64,000 nt of DNA from Gerris lacustris (GCA_951217055.1 OX578285.1:47804024-47868023); one strand, 5' to 3'. Numbered from the stretch's first letter, positions 26,601-38,346 are shown. Translations and numbers: made by a program. The notes: a model not told the origin generated them from the sequence alone.

Positions 26601-29600
26601 GATGTAAAATTTACTGACTATTTTCAGAGCGAGCCAGTACTCTGCAGGTTCTGCCAACCACTACAAGCCTGGTTATGGGGTCGGAGTTAATTATATGAAT
26701 TGTGCCTTACCGAGTATACCTCAGCAGTATATGACCGTTCCAAACCAGAGTCATCCTGATCCGAGTAAGATCTTCATATTAGCGTATTTCAAATATGTTA
26801 GGCAATAAAAAATCGGTTGTTTTGGACCGATATTTTGTCGTAATTTAACATACTCATATATATGTTAGGCAATATTACAGTAGAACCTCTCTTAACCAAA
26901 ATCCTTTTAACCGGAACAATCTCAAACTGGTAAAAAAATAAAGGATAAGAAAGCGTATATTTGTTTAATTTTATAGCAATACTTTTTACAAACAGAGTTA
27001 CGCTATACAAAAGATAGAAGATTTTTTTCAATATTATAATAGGCCTACTGTAAATTATAGTTGTTAGAATGTTTATACATAAGTGTATGTACTTACATAA
27101 CACCGTAATTAAAAAAAAATTGTAATATGTCTTATGACACCTTTAGCTTAAAAAATTACCCATTATTTACTAACCAAAATTATGGTTATCCGAAATCACT
27201 CTCGCCCCTTTTATTTTGGTTAACAGAGGTTCTACTGTAGTTTAATACAAAAAACATTTTTATTACAGTTCACTGTTAAAAAAGAAAATTGATTCTTATA
27301 ATATAAAAACCCAGATCTTTTAAAATTGTTTAGTTTTTATATTATTAGTTTTAATGTTTTAATCCAATCATAATAATTAATTGTTGAGGAATAGAAACAA
27401 TATTTTTTGTAATTAGTGAGGCAGTAAATATTTGTTAATCAAAAGGTCAAACAGATAACCATGAACTCCATGATAAATGCTACTACTCAATATGTTTCAA
27501 GCCTTATATGTTACTGAGCTCAAAATCTATAGATCATTTTGAGCTCATTTGTACACCCCTCAAAGTTATAGCCTTTCTTATTCACTTATAATTATTTATT
27601 ACCTATTTTATTTAGTAAGTAAATACTTGTTAATTTAAATTAGGTATATTAGTATTATTTATATGTATACAGCAAGAATCGCATCAAACGAAATAATAAA
27701 ATTCAATTTTAAATTTTTAATATTAACATGAATTGAAAATGAAATATTTATTAACAGACAAGAAATTATTTTAATAATTGAAAATTATTAAACTAAATTA
27801 TTATATAATAAAACTATTTAATAGAAAAACATCTATTAACTGTAATTTTTATTTTAAAATTATTCTGTAAATGATATTAATTGTGTTTATTTTTTTCTGA
27901 TTTAATGTATTATTTTGCAGATTGGTATTTGGATAATGAGCGGAATTCTATGATGACAAATCAGTTTTACGGTAGCAGTGAAAATTATGATGCCAACTTC
28001 CACAGAAACAGGTGATTCAATATTTTTATTTATTTTTTTGTAAGAAAATGATCAACTTAAATGGATCTGGGACAACCCAAATAACTTGTAATGATCAAGG
28101 TTTCAGTGTTAATGGTAGTTAAATATTTTTGGCAATCAGCTTTTGCTCTTTTGGTTTGTGATATTTTCTATAATTATTGAAGTAATTTAATTTAATTTTT
28201 TATCTGGATTTTGGTCCCTTATTGTAATATTGAATATATATATATATATATTGTTATCTTGAATAGATATTTTCTATAATTATTGAAGTAACTTAATTTA
28301 ATTTTTTATCTGGATTTTGGTCCCTTATTGTATCTTGAATGTATTTGAATCATGAATGTATTTTATTTGCCTAAAAACTTGCGTATTATGATATTTCGTA
28401 ACACATAAGTTACACACTAAGTAACAGAGGGGGACATGAAATAGTACATTACACGTCAAGTGCGGAAAGTAGCATTTTGCATGCGAGTGTGGAGTTTGCA
28501 CCCGAGCGACAGCGAGGGTAGTAAAACCACACGAGCAAAGCAAAATGCCGTTTTCGCACGAGTTGCTTACCGTACTTTATCTACGATTGTTAGATTTAAA
28601 TAATGAATACAGAAAAAAAAAAAAAAACTTCCAGTATGCAAGTTCGTATTTCTCTTTTGATAAAGATAACATTAATTTATTAGTTGTATTTTGTGCCGAA
28701 TTATGTTGGGAGGCGTATTATTCTCCTCATATTCGTCATAATCATTTAAATCACTCATTGATTTTCACAAAAAACTCTATATAAAAGTTACTTTTATTAA
28801 ACAAACAGCAAATTAGTCTTGTTAAATGTAAACAAACTCGCTAATCGTGCGTAAAGCTGAAGAATTCCTCTTCTTTACCGTGCTAGCGTGGTAAAGAAGA
28901 GGAGACGCGCATGCGCAATGAATACAAGTACGTAAATAGTCACTTTCTACGCATCTAAACAGAGATATAATGTTTATATTTCGTATCAATCGTAGATAAA
29001 CATATTTTATTTCAATATACTAAAAATTATGTGTAAAAACTAGGGTTGGGATATTGAAAGAAAATATCAATATTTTCGATATATGGACATCGAGTGGTTC
29101 AACATCGATATTAGTGAAAATATCGAAAGAGAATATCGATATTTCTGATATATCGAGAATATCGGAGTTTTTTCTACTGATGAGAGAAAAAAAAAAAAAA
29201 AGGTCGCCCGGCCAATTTTTCCCCTGCTGAACGATAGAAAAGAGAAATTGATAAAAAAATATCGATGTTGCCGATATATCGAAAGATCAATATCGTTATA
29301 AAATATCGATATTTTTTGGTCCGATATATCGGAATCGAAGTCCCAACCCTAGTAAAAACCTCTAGAAGATAATAAAAATAATCAGTATACCGTACAGTTC
29401 ATAAATAAATAGAATGTCAGGTGTTGAAACCAAAAGTGAGAGAAGTCAAAATAAATAATTAAAAAAAAAAATATCTTGTGCACTCTACGGAGTCAGAATC
29501 ACTTCTAACATAAAGATACGGGTCCAATGACCCATACCATTTAATTAAAAACATTGTTACTATACATTTTAACGTTAGGCTCTAATATATAAATTATATT

Positions 29601-32600
29601 TTGTTTATTTTTATTTTTTTAGTTCTAGAGCTGGAATTGCGGAGAGAAATGAAAACTACCAACCCTATAATGAAAGCTACAATAGAATGGCCTCAACGCT
29701 ACCCAGAAATGGATGTAATCCTCCAACCAGCAGTGTTCTCTTACCGGGACAAACATACCCTGATAATAGTTTAATGAGAACTCAATCCCTTGGCAATGTC
29801 GGCAATTACAACCAACCCGAAAAGTAAAATTTATATTATTGATTTATACTTTTTAATTATATTACTTTTTTATGATTAATTGCCTGACTGGAGTTGTGCG
29901 CTCGGTGTTGACCCAGCACAGCTATATAAATAGTTAGCTGCTTAGGTTTACACAGCTGATAGCAATACACTAACACCATGTTATCCATTATGTAAATAGT
30001 TGTGTAAGCCCTTTGGTAGGCCTAGACCCTTCATGGCATTTTGAGCCTTGTAGTTAGTTAATTAGTTTTTTATTAAATAAAAATAAATAAAATAATAAAA
30101 ATACCATTAATTGAAATACAAAAAAGAAATACATACTTTTAATACATTTTATATTCAGTTTTACTGATGATTTTAAATCAGCAGAGCGCTGTGGATCCCT
30201 GTTTTTTATTATTAGATTGATTATAATATTAAACATTTTCTCCACATAAACTCAAAACACAACTCACTGAAAAACTCTCATTAGAAACATTAACTTGAGT
30301 TTTCATGCTGCTAGTTGTAGTAGTAAGGTCCTAGTACTAGTAATCAATTGTTTGAACCTAGCAATTAGGCCCATTTTACTAGCACCATGGTGGAGAATTC
30401 CAGCCACTTGACACATCGTACCTCTGTACATTGTACCGCCCAAGTGAGTATGATGTGATCATTAGTGAGCCGTATAAATCAGAGCATCACAGCGAGGGAT
30501 TGAACCCATGACCTCGTACCGTCCTTGATTCAGTGATGCCCGAGCAGACGTGGTAAGTAATTTAATGCACATGGCTACGCCGGCTCTCTTAATTCCTGCT
30601 GCTAAGGCCCTATTCACACTAGGATACCGGGATTTGATTACAAATGCAATTTTAAAAGTATCTAGATTGAGTTGCTTGGCGGCTTCTTCCCCCCTCTCAC
30701 TCCAGTTTGGTTCCCACTTGCTGACTCTTGGATTAACTCCATCCTCATTCTTAATTCACCTCGTTTTATTTCAATTTAAAAATAGTCTAGTTCTTCTTGT
30801 TTATGGTCTACAGGGATTATAATAATTAAAAACACAATTTTTTAATTATAATATTTTTTAAATTTAGCTATATTTCGCCCAAACCTAGGCATCTTCAGGC
30901 CTAAAAATAACAATCACATATATGTAAAAAATTGTTTTTTTAATTATTATAGTCCCTATAGACCATAAACAAGAAGAATTTATAATAAAAGGGATCAATT
31001 GAAGAATACACAAAATAGTCTAGGTTTAGACAAAAGTTTTTTCAGTGTGGTATTAGGATAGACTAGTGTAGTAGTAGTGTAAATTGTTTAATTTTTCACG
31101 CCATTTTGTTAAAAAGCATTAACGTTTTGATTCCCCCCCCCCCCCTTCCTTATACTAACTAATTTTATGTTCAACGAAATCCTTTTTACGTGAACCATTT
31201 TTTGTTTAAAGTAATGTCTACGTTTAATATTTTTAATTTCAGGAAAAAGGAAAAGCAATGGTATGAAACAAGCCTAGACTCATCACCAGTGCAGCCTAGA
31301 AGCCATCAAGTATCGGGTCATGCTAGCCCAGTAGATGTTGTTAAAACTCCTGAACCGATATATCAGTCAACGGAACAAAGGTCGTACACTAGCTCTCCTG
31401 CTCAAACCCAGCATGCCTCTATTAACAGCTTCCAATTTGACACAGTAATACTTTCTTTTTTATATATATATATATTTTAATACCATCTATTGAAATGGAA
31501 GTGTAAAAGGCATTTCTTTTTTTTATAAGTATTTATTATTAAGTTTTAGAACAGTCCGAGGTAGTTCAGTGGAAAGTCCGTTATGAAGACAATATATTCT
31601 GCTGTATCAAAGTTTTCATTGGTTATTATCTGTTAGCAGTGAGGGTTAATTTGACTTAAGGTTGAGGATTCCACTTTGTTGTTTAGGCACATTATACCTC
31701 AGAACCAAAATGTAGCTGTTTTGAGTGAACGTTAGTTGAAAAATGTATTTTTTTTATCATGTAATATAGTGGATTTTTAATCTTCTAAAATGTATATTAT
31801 TATTTTATTTATTTTATTTTCATTTTAAAAGTCTTGTCTCAAATGTAGGTTCTATTTATGTTAGTTTTATTTATATACAGATTTTAATAGTAAGTAGTTT
31901 GGTTTGTTTCCTTGTATATGAATCTTATTGATAGTAGGGTCTAGAGGAAAAAAATTAAAAGCTCACTTTTGCGATATTTCGACCCCTCTTTGGGTCATGT
32001 TCAGGCTGAAAACCACATTTATTGTCAGTAACTTAAACAATTTGCAATATTTTGTAACATAATAATAATTAAAGTTCCTTCTATATCTTCCTGACTAGAA
32101 GATTATGATTTCATCCTATTATTGCTAAAATATTAATTTTTCTCTAACCTAGGTGGCTATAGTCAATCTGAAATAATTAATTTCTGTTATAAGGTTAGTC
32201 CAAGTTTAATATACTTCAGGTTCTATTTTATATTAATTATTTTGTACTTACAGTTAAGGATGTTCTATTTACTAAAATTCCATAGTTATGCAATGATTTC
32301 CACTCTTTGTATGTGTTAAAAATCCAACAATTTTATTAAAACATTTTTAAAATCAATTTTACTTCACCCAATGTAATTTTTCAAGGCATGTCTGTGATAC
32401 TTTGATTTTAGCAATAATAGGATGAAATCGTAATCTTCTAGTCAGGTAGATATAGAAAACAATTTAATTATTATTATGTTACAAAATATAGCAAATTGTT
32501 CAAGTTACTGACAATAAATGTGGTTTTCAGCCTGAACATGACCCAAAGAGGGGTCGAAATATCGCAAAAGTGAGCTTTTAATTTTAGACCCTACTATCAA

Positions 32601-33484
32601 TCAGATTTTAATTTTTTCTAACTTATTGAGTATCTTTATTTGTAAAAATTTCAAAATATTTACCTGATTACTTTGTTGTTGTTTTCTGTACAGGTTGTGC
32701 CTTATGAGTCCCCTAAAAACCATACAGTTATTGAAGCTGGAAAGTGGCAACCTTACAGAGAGGTTACTAAACCTTTTGAAATGTCTGATTTTTACAAGTA
32801 TAGTACGAAATTCAGAAAGGGCAAAACTTCTCCTGCTTCAAGCACTGTCGGTGTAGTACAGCAAAAAGCAATTTATACACCTCTTCAACCACAGGAGTGC
32901 CAACCCTTGGCTAAGTAAGAAAACTATATGCATCTGTTCATTTGTCCATTTATATCTGACTTCATTTGTTATAACTAGTTTATTAACTCTCTACCGTGGG
33001 GCGTAAAAAGGGCCTAAGTGATGGCCTAATTGCAAGGTTCGAACAAGTGGTTTGTCCTACCCGTTCTTGTAGGAAGTACTAGATTACTACTACTACTACT
33101 AGTCATTCTTAAGCCGAATCTCCTTAATCAGAAGTAAAATTAAATGATTGGGATATTTGAAGCTATTTTCTATTTCAGCTCTTTCTAAATGGAGATGTAC
33201 CACTTATTTTCTCTGCTGGCCTCTTTCCGCTCTCAGTAGAGATTCGATTTCAATCTGAATAAAAGATTAAATAATAGCAAATGACTATAATGCATTGCTT
33301 TCACAGCCTAAGGTCTCTTATTCAACTTCTTATAACAATAATTATTATTATTTTTATTTTCAGTGAAATAGGCAACAGTTCTGCTTCTCCCAGTGATTTA
33401 CACCAAACCATACCATCACCTTCAGAATCCGTCAATGCTTGGTACGGTGAAAAACAACCGGGGAATTCTGGAACTCTAGTTTAG
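22925..33484 (+). CDS. sstn: CUPID-domain (FRMD4/INAVA/CCDC120-like) cytohesin adaptor, 9 coding exons
   Basis: Encodes a 514-residue adaptor. Coding exons: 22925-23146, 24189-24405, 25683-25815, 26628-26764, 27921-28011, 29623-29823, 31243-31444, 32694-32914, 33364-33484. Phases join without a break; the donor after 24405 (G|GTGGTA) is weak, and the third exon's acceptor could instead be at 25688. Residues 1-about 145 form the coiled-coil CUPID domain (DUF3338): KKEALEAKLKDKTNELKKL, EAELTGILPVE, PPHFPRRIGTSF, then LELELQVQTGIAEAALGLA. The middle is serine/asparagine/tyrosine-rich and probably disordered. FRMD4-type motifs follow: KKEKQWYETSLDSSP and KPFEMSDFYKYSTKFRKG. The chain ends GTLV, a class I PDZ ligand. 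There is no FERM domain, as in Drosophila Stepping stone. In this family CUPID binds cytohesin Arf-GEFs at cell junctions; that role here is inferred. Confidence 0.9.
23579..23650. repeat. (TA)n microsatellite
   Basis: About 70 bp of uninterrupted TA in intron 1 of the CUPID gene. A minus-strand frame of Ile-Tyr repeats through it is an artefact. Confidence 0.97.
23733..24148 (+). mobile_element. SINE family B: inverted pair, one with a complete tRNA-like head
   Basis: The right half (plus strand) has a tRNA-like head at about 23983-24057 with A-box TAGCTCAGTTGGTAAGAGC and B-box GGTTCAAGTCC. It is followed by the family body (TCTATTTTTCTCTGCATGTC) and AT tail, ending GTAGTATGAATACTTTCAAA. 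The left half (about 23737-23800) is the same body and tail inverted. It lies in the CUPID gene intron, ending about 40 bp before the exon at 24189. Confidence 0.75.
24406..25680. other. CUPID gene intron with dispersed repeat F
   Basis: Contains a hairpin ACCTTACCTTCTAAGAAGGTAAGGT (two complementary 12-base arms, about 24718-24742). It also has a repeat (about 25090-25250) with TTCCCTGAACTCAAAAAG and TAGGGAGAAAAA units that recurs at about 48600-48740. A GC-richer block at 25490-25620 has TAGGGA/TCCCTA motifs in opposite orientation to those at 25070-25180, hinting at an inverted-repeat element of about 560 bp. Confidence 0.45.
25937..26362 (-). mobile_element. SINE family B, tandem minus-strand copies
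   Basis: Two minus-strand copies follow each other. The first (about 26230-25937, read downward) has the body TTAATTCTCGG/TCTAGTTCTATTGTCG, a truncated head and B-box GGTTCGAGTCCCGGTGCTGG, then the AT tail. The second (about 26362-26271) starts at the B-box and ends with the palindrome GTATGAATACTACCAAAA at about 26230-26250. It is in the CUPID gene intron before the exon at 26628. Confidence 0.7.
26878..27237. mobile_element. 360-bp Tigger/pogo-type MITE
   Basis: The left CAGTAGAACCTCTCTTAACC and right GGTTAACAGAGGTTCTACTG ends are inverted repeats between TA dinucleotides (26876-26877, 27238-27239). AT-rich and non-coding. It is in the CUPID gene intron. Confidence 0.88.
28440..29003 (+). 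repeat. Dispersed element E, copy 2
   Basis: The same family as 13455-14026, opposite orientation. The CpG-rich block (ACCCGAGCGACAGCGAGGGT) comes first. A minus-strand ORF start follows (MSDLNDYDEYEENNTPP, near 28755-28700), then the palindrome around GTGCTAGCGTG (28862-28903) and the terminal ATTTCGTATCAATCGTAGAT. It is in the CUPID gene intron between exons 27921-28011 and 29623-29823. Confidence 0.7.
29041..29351. mobile_element. 311-bp hAT MITE rich in ATATCGATAT sites
   Basis: The ends TAGGGTTGGGA and TCCCAACCCTA are perfect inverted repeats, with an exact 8-bp target duplication GTAAAAAC at 29033-29040 and 29352-29359. The interior is a lattice of TATCGATA-like sequence on both sides of a GC-rich centre. 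Non-coding. It inserted just outside dispersed element E in the CUPID gene intron. Confidence 0.92.
29879..30065 (+). mobile_element. SINE-like fragment (tail of family C)
   Basis: Shares an ordered tail with the SINE at about 60190-60475: ATAAATAGTTAGCTGCTTA, ..TTATGTAAATAGTTGTGTAAG, GGCCTAGACCCTTCA and TTAGTTAATTAGTT. The tRNA-like head is missing. It is in a CUPID gene intron. Confidence 0.5.
30395..30545 (-). mobile_element. tRNA-like SINE fragment
   Basis: The minus strand reads an acceptor/A-box-like CACGTCTGCTCGGGCATCAC followed by a B-box-like ATGGGTTCAATCCCTCGC. The two halves do not close into a convincing cloverleaf, so this is a SINE head rather than a tRNA gene. It is in a CUPID gene intron. 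Confidence 0.5.
30787..30976. mobile_element. Small fold-back element
   Basis: Arms of about 50 bp: CTTCTTGTTTATGGTCTACA...AATTGT and its inverted copy ending AGACCATAAACAAGAAG. The loop contains, on the minus strand, CCTGAAGATGCCTAGG followed by TTTGGGCGAAATATAGC (30871-30899). It is in a CUPID gene intron. Confidence 0.75.
31928..32601. mobile_element. Fold-back element with about 190-bp arms
   Basis: Arms run from ATTGATAGTAGGGTCTA inward through AAAGCTCACTTTTGCGATAT, TTGGGTCATGTTCAGGCTGA, AACATAATAATAATTAAA and CTAGAAGATTA, and are mirrored on the right to TAGACCCTACTATCAAT. No clear target duplication was found and it has no coding capacity. Each arm carries the motif CCTGAACATGACCC..GGGTCGAAATATCGC. 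It lies in the CUPID gene intron between exons 31243-31444 and 32694-32914. Confidence 0.88.
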
Positions 33485-35660
33485 GAGTTTAGTGCTTCGG
33501 TGCTTCATGTTTAACCTATAATTCATAATGGTTGTGAGAACATTTCCATGTTCTAAAGAGTTTATTACCTATATCTATTTTTTACATTTTGTTTTAATTA
33601 TGAAAAGGACTTTTTTTTTGTCTTTTTTATCGAACGTGATAAATTGTGCCTTTTGTGTGTTAGGGAACATATCACAGTAGAGGCGGATAAATTGTTTTAT
33701 TACTTCTCAGGTGAAGCGTGTTGTTATCGAAATAATTATGTCAGTTCTTAGCTTTAATTCTTTTATAGATTTTCCCCCACTCATTTTTTTTTACACAAGT
33801 TGCCTTAAATGAAATCTTCAGTATAGGTTTTTGTTATTATCGTTAAAAGATATGGTGCATACTTTTTTATCCTTTTTTTCTTCCCCCCTTTGAATAAAAT
33901 GATTCCTGACTTTAAATTTAATTATTTTGCTTTGTGATAGAAAAAGTCAAACAGATTGACGAGTTTTATAAAATTAGGTGCTGATCTCTTTAGAAAAATA
34001 ATACTTACGGAATGAGCCGACATTTGTTTCCTTTTTCAAAAAAGCTTATGCAGCTTGTTTTGGGCTGTTATGTTAGTTTTGCAGGAGAATGGAACTGAAA
34101 GTACATTATCACTGAGAGGTGTAGACACGATTCTTTGAATCTGAAGCTGTGTCCACTTTAATATTTCACCCTGATTGCAAAAATCCATATTGACTGTTAG
34201 TATTTTTGTAACTGTATTTTTTTCTATTTATTTTTAAAATTACAACTCCTAGGCTTGTAAGCTCATGCACGAATACAATTTTTTAAGAAAGGAAAACAAC
34301 AGAATAACTCTTTTCAATTTTAAAAATTGAATCTATGACTGAAAATGTATTATTGTTTGTTTTATCATTAAAATAGTTTAGTTATTTTCTTTGCAATTAT
34401 TAAATTTTATGTTATGATAATTAAGTCGTCTTTAAATACTCAATATTTAAGTTGTAAGCATTTATTTCTCTCTTGACTTTACCTCTGCTGATGAGCAATT
34501 TGTTATTTAAAGTTTGTATTGTATTTAAAATATTAGTATGTGCTTTTTCCGCACTTTTCTAGTAATTATTATTTGTTTGTTCCTTACTTTATTTTTTTCT
34601 TTGTTAACTATTAATGAAAACAATTGCATCGAAGTTAATAATTAATATTTTGTATTTTATAAACTTAATATTAAGAAGTGGAATAAGTAAAAACTAGTGT
34701 AATAAGAATTAATTGTTAATGGTCAGAAAGGTCGGTATTATATTACCAAAAAATGAACGTGCGGTGTCGCAGGACACCTAGAAGGAACCAAGTTCCTTAC
34801 ACTCTAAAAATCGCACTGCTAAGTATACGATGCTAACTACTTATACGTGGCGGAGTTAGAAATGATACAAAATTAAAAGATATACAACGCTAACTACTTG
34901 TACTTAGAAGAGTTAAAGAAAAAGGCAAAATTGAACCGATTTTTCGACACATTTGTTTACATGTTTGTGTTGTATGTTATACTAGCATGAGTGCGAGAGA
35001 GGAAAAGAGAAGAGAGTGGTGATGGAATTTCTATAACATGCACACTCGACATTTTCCTGAGGGTCGATTTTGTAATGGTCGATTTTTGCAGGTTCACTCC
35101 CGGCGCTGTAAGGATAAGGAACTTCGTTCCAATAAATAGTATAGCAAACGTGCGATAAGGAACTTCGTTCCAATAAATAGTATAGCAGTCTAACAGTTTT
35201 CAATGGAAGATGGTTTTCAAAGTTACATGTGGTTGGAAGCATCTGGCAACTACAAGTAAAATTAATAATTTTTTTTTCATATTCTGGTCTAGCTGCGTAT
35301 CTGTGGGTTAAAAGAAGTCATGAAACCATTATGGTTTCACCCCTTCATAGGTTGTTGACCTTTATGTGGAGAGTTTTATTAGGGTTTAGTTTATTTCCTT
35401 GATAGGTACTATACTAGCTAGTGGTACCGAAAAAAAAAAAGTTTTAATCAACATGTGTGATAAATATGCAATTCTAAAGTTGCAACAGCACTGTAGCATG
35501 ATATGTTTTTATATTTTTTTGTTGCTTTAATAAATGTTGTCTATTCATCTGCAAGAACTGTCTAAAATGTGGCACCATACAAGTTAAATTCTTCTTTGTA
35601 ACTTCCGTTGTACTTGAAGTATCCAGAGTGGAACGGAAATAAATTTAATTTATCTACTTG
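33485..35660 (+). other. Probable 3' UTR of the CUPID gene
   Basis: AT-rich sequence after the TAG at 33482-33484. AATAAA-type polyadenylation signals lie at about 33893 and 35529. A 35-bp unit (GATAAGGAACTTCGTTCCAA followed by TAAATAGTATAGCA) is duplicated at about 35116 and 35154. The mRNA end cannot be fixed without transcripts. Confidence 0.45.
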
Positions 35661-35990
35661 TATATAGTTGATAGTTACTGTGTTATTTTGTTATTAAAAG
35701 ATTTATATTTTTATAAGAAATTAAATTTAAGATTTTTTTTTTTAAAAATGACATTTTTTTTAACTTCTGTATGTTTTATCGATATATTTATTGTTTTGTT
35801 CAAATTGTCTATTACAATATTGATTGTTATTTAGTGTTTATTTTATTACTGAATTTAAAACTTTATCACATTTTAGAACAATATTCTGGAATGTCTTTAG
35901 TTTTAATTACAGCAATAACTTGTTTATAATACTATTAAAAATAAGCTTCTATGTTTGTTGTTTTTACAATTTAATTTCAATTTACTTGTT

Positions 35991-36243
35991 CAGTAATCCC
36001 TTGATATCTGCGGGAGTTTACGTTCCACAGTGTTCTTTTTGCCTTTTCTCGGAAGGTTTGCAAGCTTAAAGGAACCTTTTTCCTTGTCCAATCCACAATC
36101 CATAAGTTCAGTGCTTTTTCCCATTCTGCCGTATTTAACATCCATGGTTTTAGAACCTATTTTAGCGGCGATGGGGGCACTTCCATGACACTTTGTGATC
36201 AAACCCACGGATTAAAAACCCCGCAGATATCGAGGCATTACTG
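35991..36243. mobile_element. 253-bp Tigger-type MITE
   Basis: The left CAGTAATCCCTTGATATCTG and right CAGATATCGAGGCATTACTG ends are inverted repeats. TA follows the right end; the left flank is TT, so one duplication copy has mutated. Non-coding. Confidence 0.78.
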
Positions 36244-36436
36244 TACTGAACAAATCTCAAAGAGTAAGCCTTAATCGATCTAAATTAAATACTGTAAGAT
36301 AAAATTTGGTCAGTTAAGAATATCTATTCTTATATCTGTTTTGATAACCGATCCTGGTAGAAATAATTTTAATTTAGATTCATATTTACTTGTGATAATT
36401 TATTTTAAATTTTGTTGCTAATTAAGTTAATTCTTA

Positions 36437-36870
36437 AGGCCGGTCCAGATATTACATTTTGCACAAGCTTTTGTTTGCGCAGTCTTAAGACGGAATGAAA
36501 ACTTTGCAATTTTTAGAGTGTCTACATGGTGCAGAGATATCTGTATATTTCACACAGTTTTAGTGGCATTGTCATGGAGGAGCTACTACTCTGTTCAATT
36601 TTGGCATGCTGTCTTGTTAAGTAACAATCACATACAAAGAAACTGAGGAACAAAATGAATCGGAAAACGTAGCTACCGTCTACATGCGCCGACTTGTCCA
36701 CACAGTTCAAGGATATCTATGCTCTCTAGCTCAGTTTTCGCTGCAACTGTACCGTCTTCGCGCAGGTTTCAAAACTGCGCACTTTTCCTATCTACACACA
36801 ACGTTTTACCTGCAACGTGTTGAACTGTGCTGACAAAAGGTTGTGCAAAACGTAGCGTCTGGACCGGCCT
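36437..36870. mobile_element. 434-bp PIF/Harbinger-type MITE
   Basis: AGGCCGGTCCAGA and TCTGGACCGGCCT are perfect 13-bp inverted repeats flanked by the 3-bp target duplication TTA (36434-36436, 36871-36873), as expected for PIF/Harbinger. Non-coding; the interior has further TGCGCA-type inverted homology. Confidence 0.85.
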
Positions 36871-37151
36871 TTAGAGTTCTAATGAGAATTTGTTATTAGA
36901 GTTTTATTGAAAATCATAAATTGAAGACATTTAGAGGAATTGTTTTTCTTGCTGGCCAGTGCTTTTGCTTTATTAAACTTTTTTTTACTTGATCAATTTT
37001 TTGTCTCACTGTATGTTTAACCTATACATGACATGTTAATGTAGAGATATGCACACATGTCTGTAAGAGCTGAATGTGACATTTGTTTAGACAATTCGAC
37101 TTTATGGGAATAAAAATCCCTTTGCTACCTTAGACCCACAAAGTTTTACAG

Positions 37152-37342
37152 CACTTCTTTAGATTTTTACTCCCCTTAAAAAAAAAAAAAAAATCAGGAG
37201 TAACAATCTAAAGGTGTACGGAAGTGTGATGTTCCTTTGTCCCAAAGTACATTAGACTAAACATCCCTTTGCCTTAATAGTTATTAAGTCAAAGTCATTT
37301 ATATTCTAAAAATCATAGGGGAGTAACAATCTAAAGAAGTAC
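37152..37342. mobile_element. MITE family M, complete copy
   Basis: Inverted ends ACTTCTTTAGATT.TTACTCC and GGAGTAACAATCTAAAGAAG. Internal sequence GAAGTGTGAT(G/A)TTCCTTTGTC and ACTAAACATCCCTT is shared with copies at 38347-39061 and 41556-41703. A related fragment occurs near 18070-18150. Confidence 0.75.
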
Positions 37343-38346
37343 CAGTTTTACTTGGAAGCTTTCATCATGAGGTTTTCAGAAGTATGATTCTGGACTTTGT
37401 ATAAATGTTTAGAATCAGATAATAATATACACCCAATATTCTCATTACTCATTTAATTTACATTGCATGTGTTCATTATACTCTATTTCATGTACTTTAT
37501 TTGTCCTTGGTTTATTGTTAATGAGGAAAAAACTTAATAGTTTCAAATAAGTTATTTAAAATCTTGAACAAAATTGGAGTGATTTTAAAATGTTATTTAC
37601 CAGATTGATTTGTTATTTTGCCAAGTCTCAATATGTAACTGAGAAGTGTCAGAAGCAACAAGTTTCACTTGACTAAAACTCATAAATGGCTTAGTGAAAA
37701 CATCGAAAAGTTATATTGTGTATATTTCATATATTAAGAAAATTAATCTTGACTTAACATCTTTAGTAAGAATATTTGAGACTATTTATCTGCTATAATA
37801 ATTTATTCATCGAAGTCTTAATTATTATGTAAGTATTTTTTTTAATGTAAGAGTATGAGCACATCTCATGAATATAATAATTGTGAAAATATGGCAATTC
37901 CGTTTTTTTATAACTTGGTTCTGAGTGGAAGTTTATTATTGTTTAATAAGTCTGACAATTCAGCACAACTCAAGTTCCTTCAGCAAATCTGCCAAATAAG
38001 CTTTTTATCTTTGGACAATATTGGATATAATTTTCTGATGATTACCTTATTTCCTAAAAAAACCTATTTGAAATAATTAATAGAGGAATGTTAGACTTAT
38101 GATACTCAAGATTGCTTCTTTGTGATAGTGATAAAGCATATCTTTAAACCAAATTTTGGTTTATAAAGTAGTTTTCAACATTGCAAAAGAGCCTTATAAC
38201 GGGTGTCACTTGTAACGAACTAGTACAAAAAATACTAATTACTACTAATTAAAATACAACATCTTCCGTCAGTTATTAACTGAAGAATGAGGAAGCAAAA
38301 AACGAATACAGCAGAAAATAAATTATTTTTTCAAATGGACGAGTGT

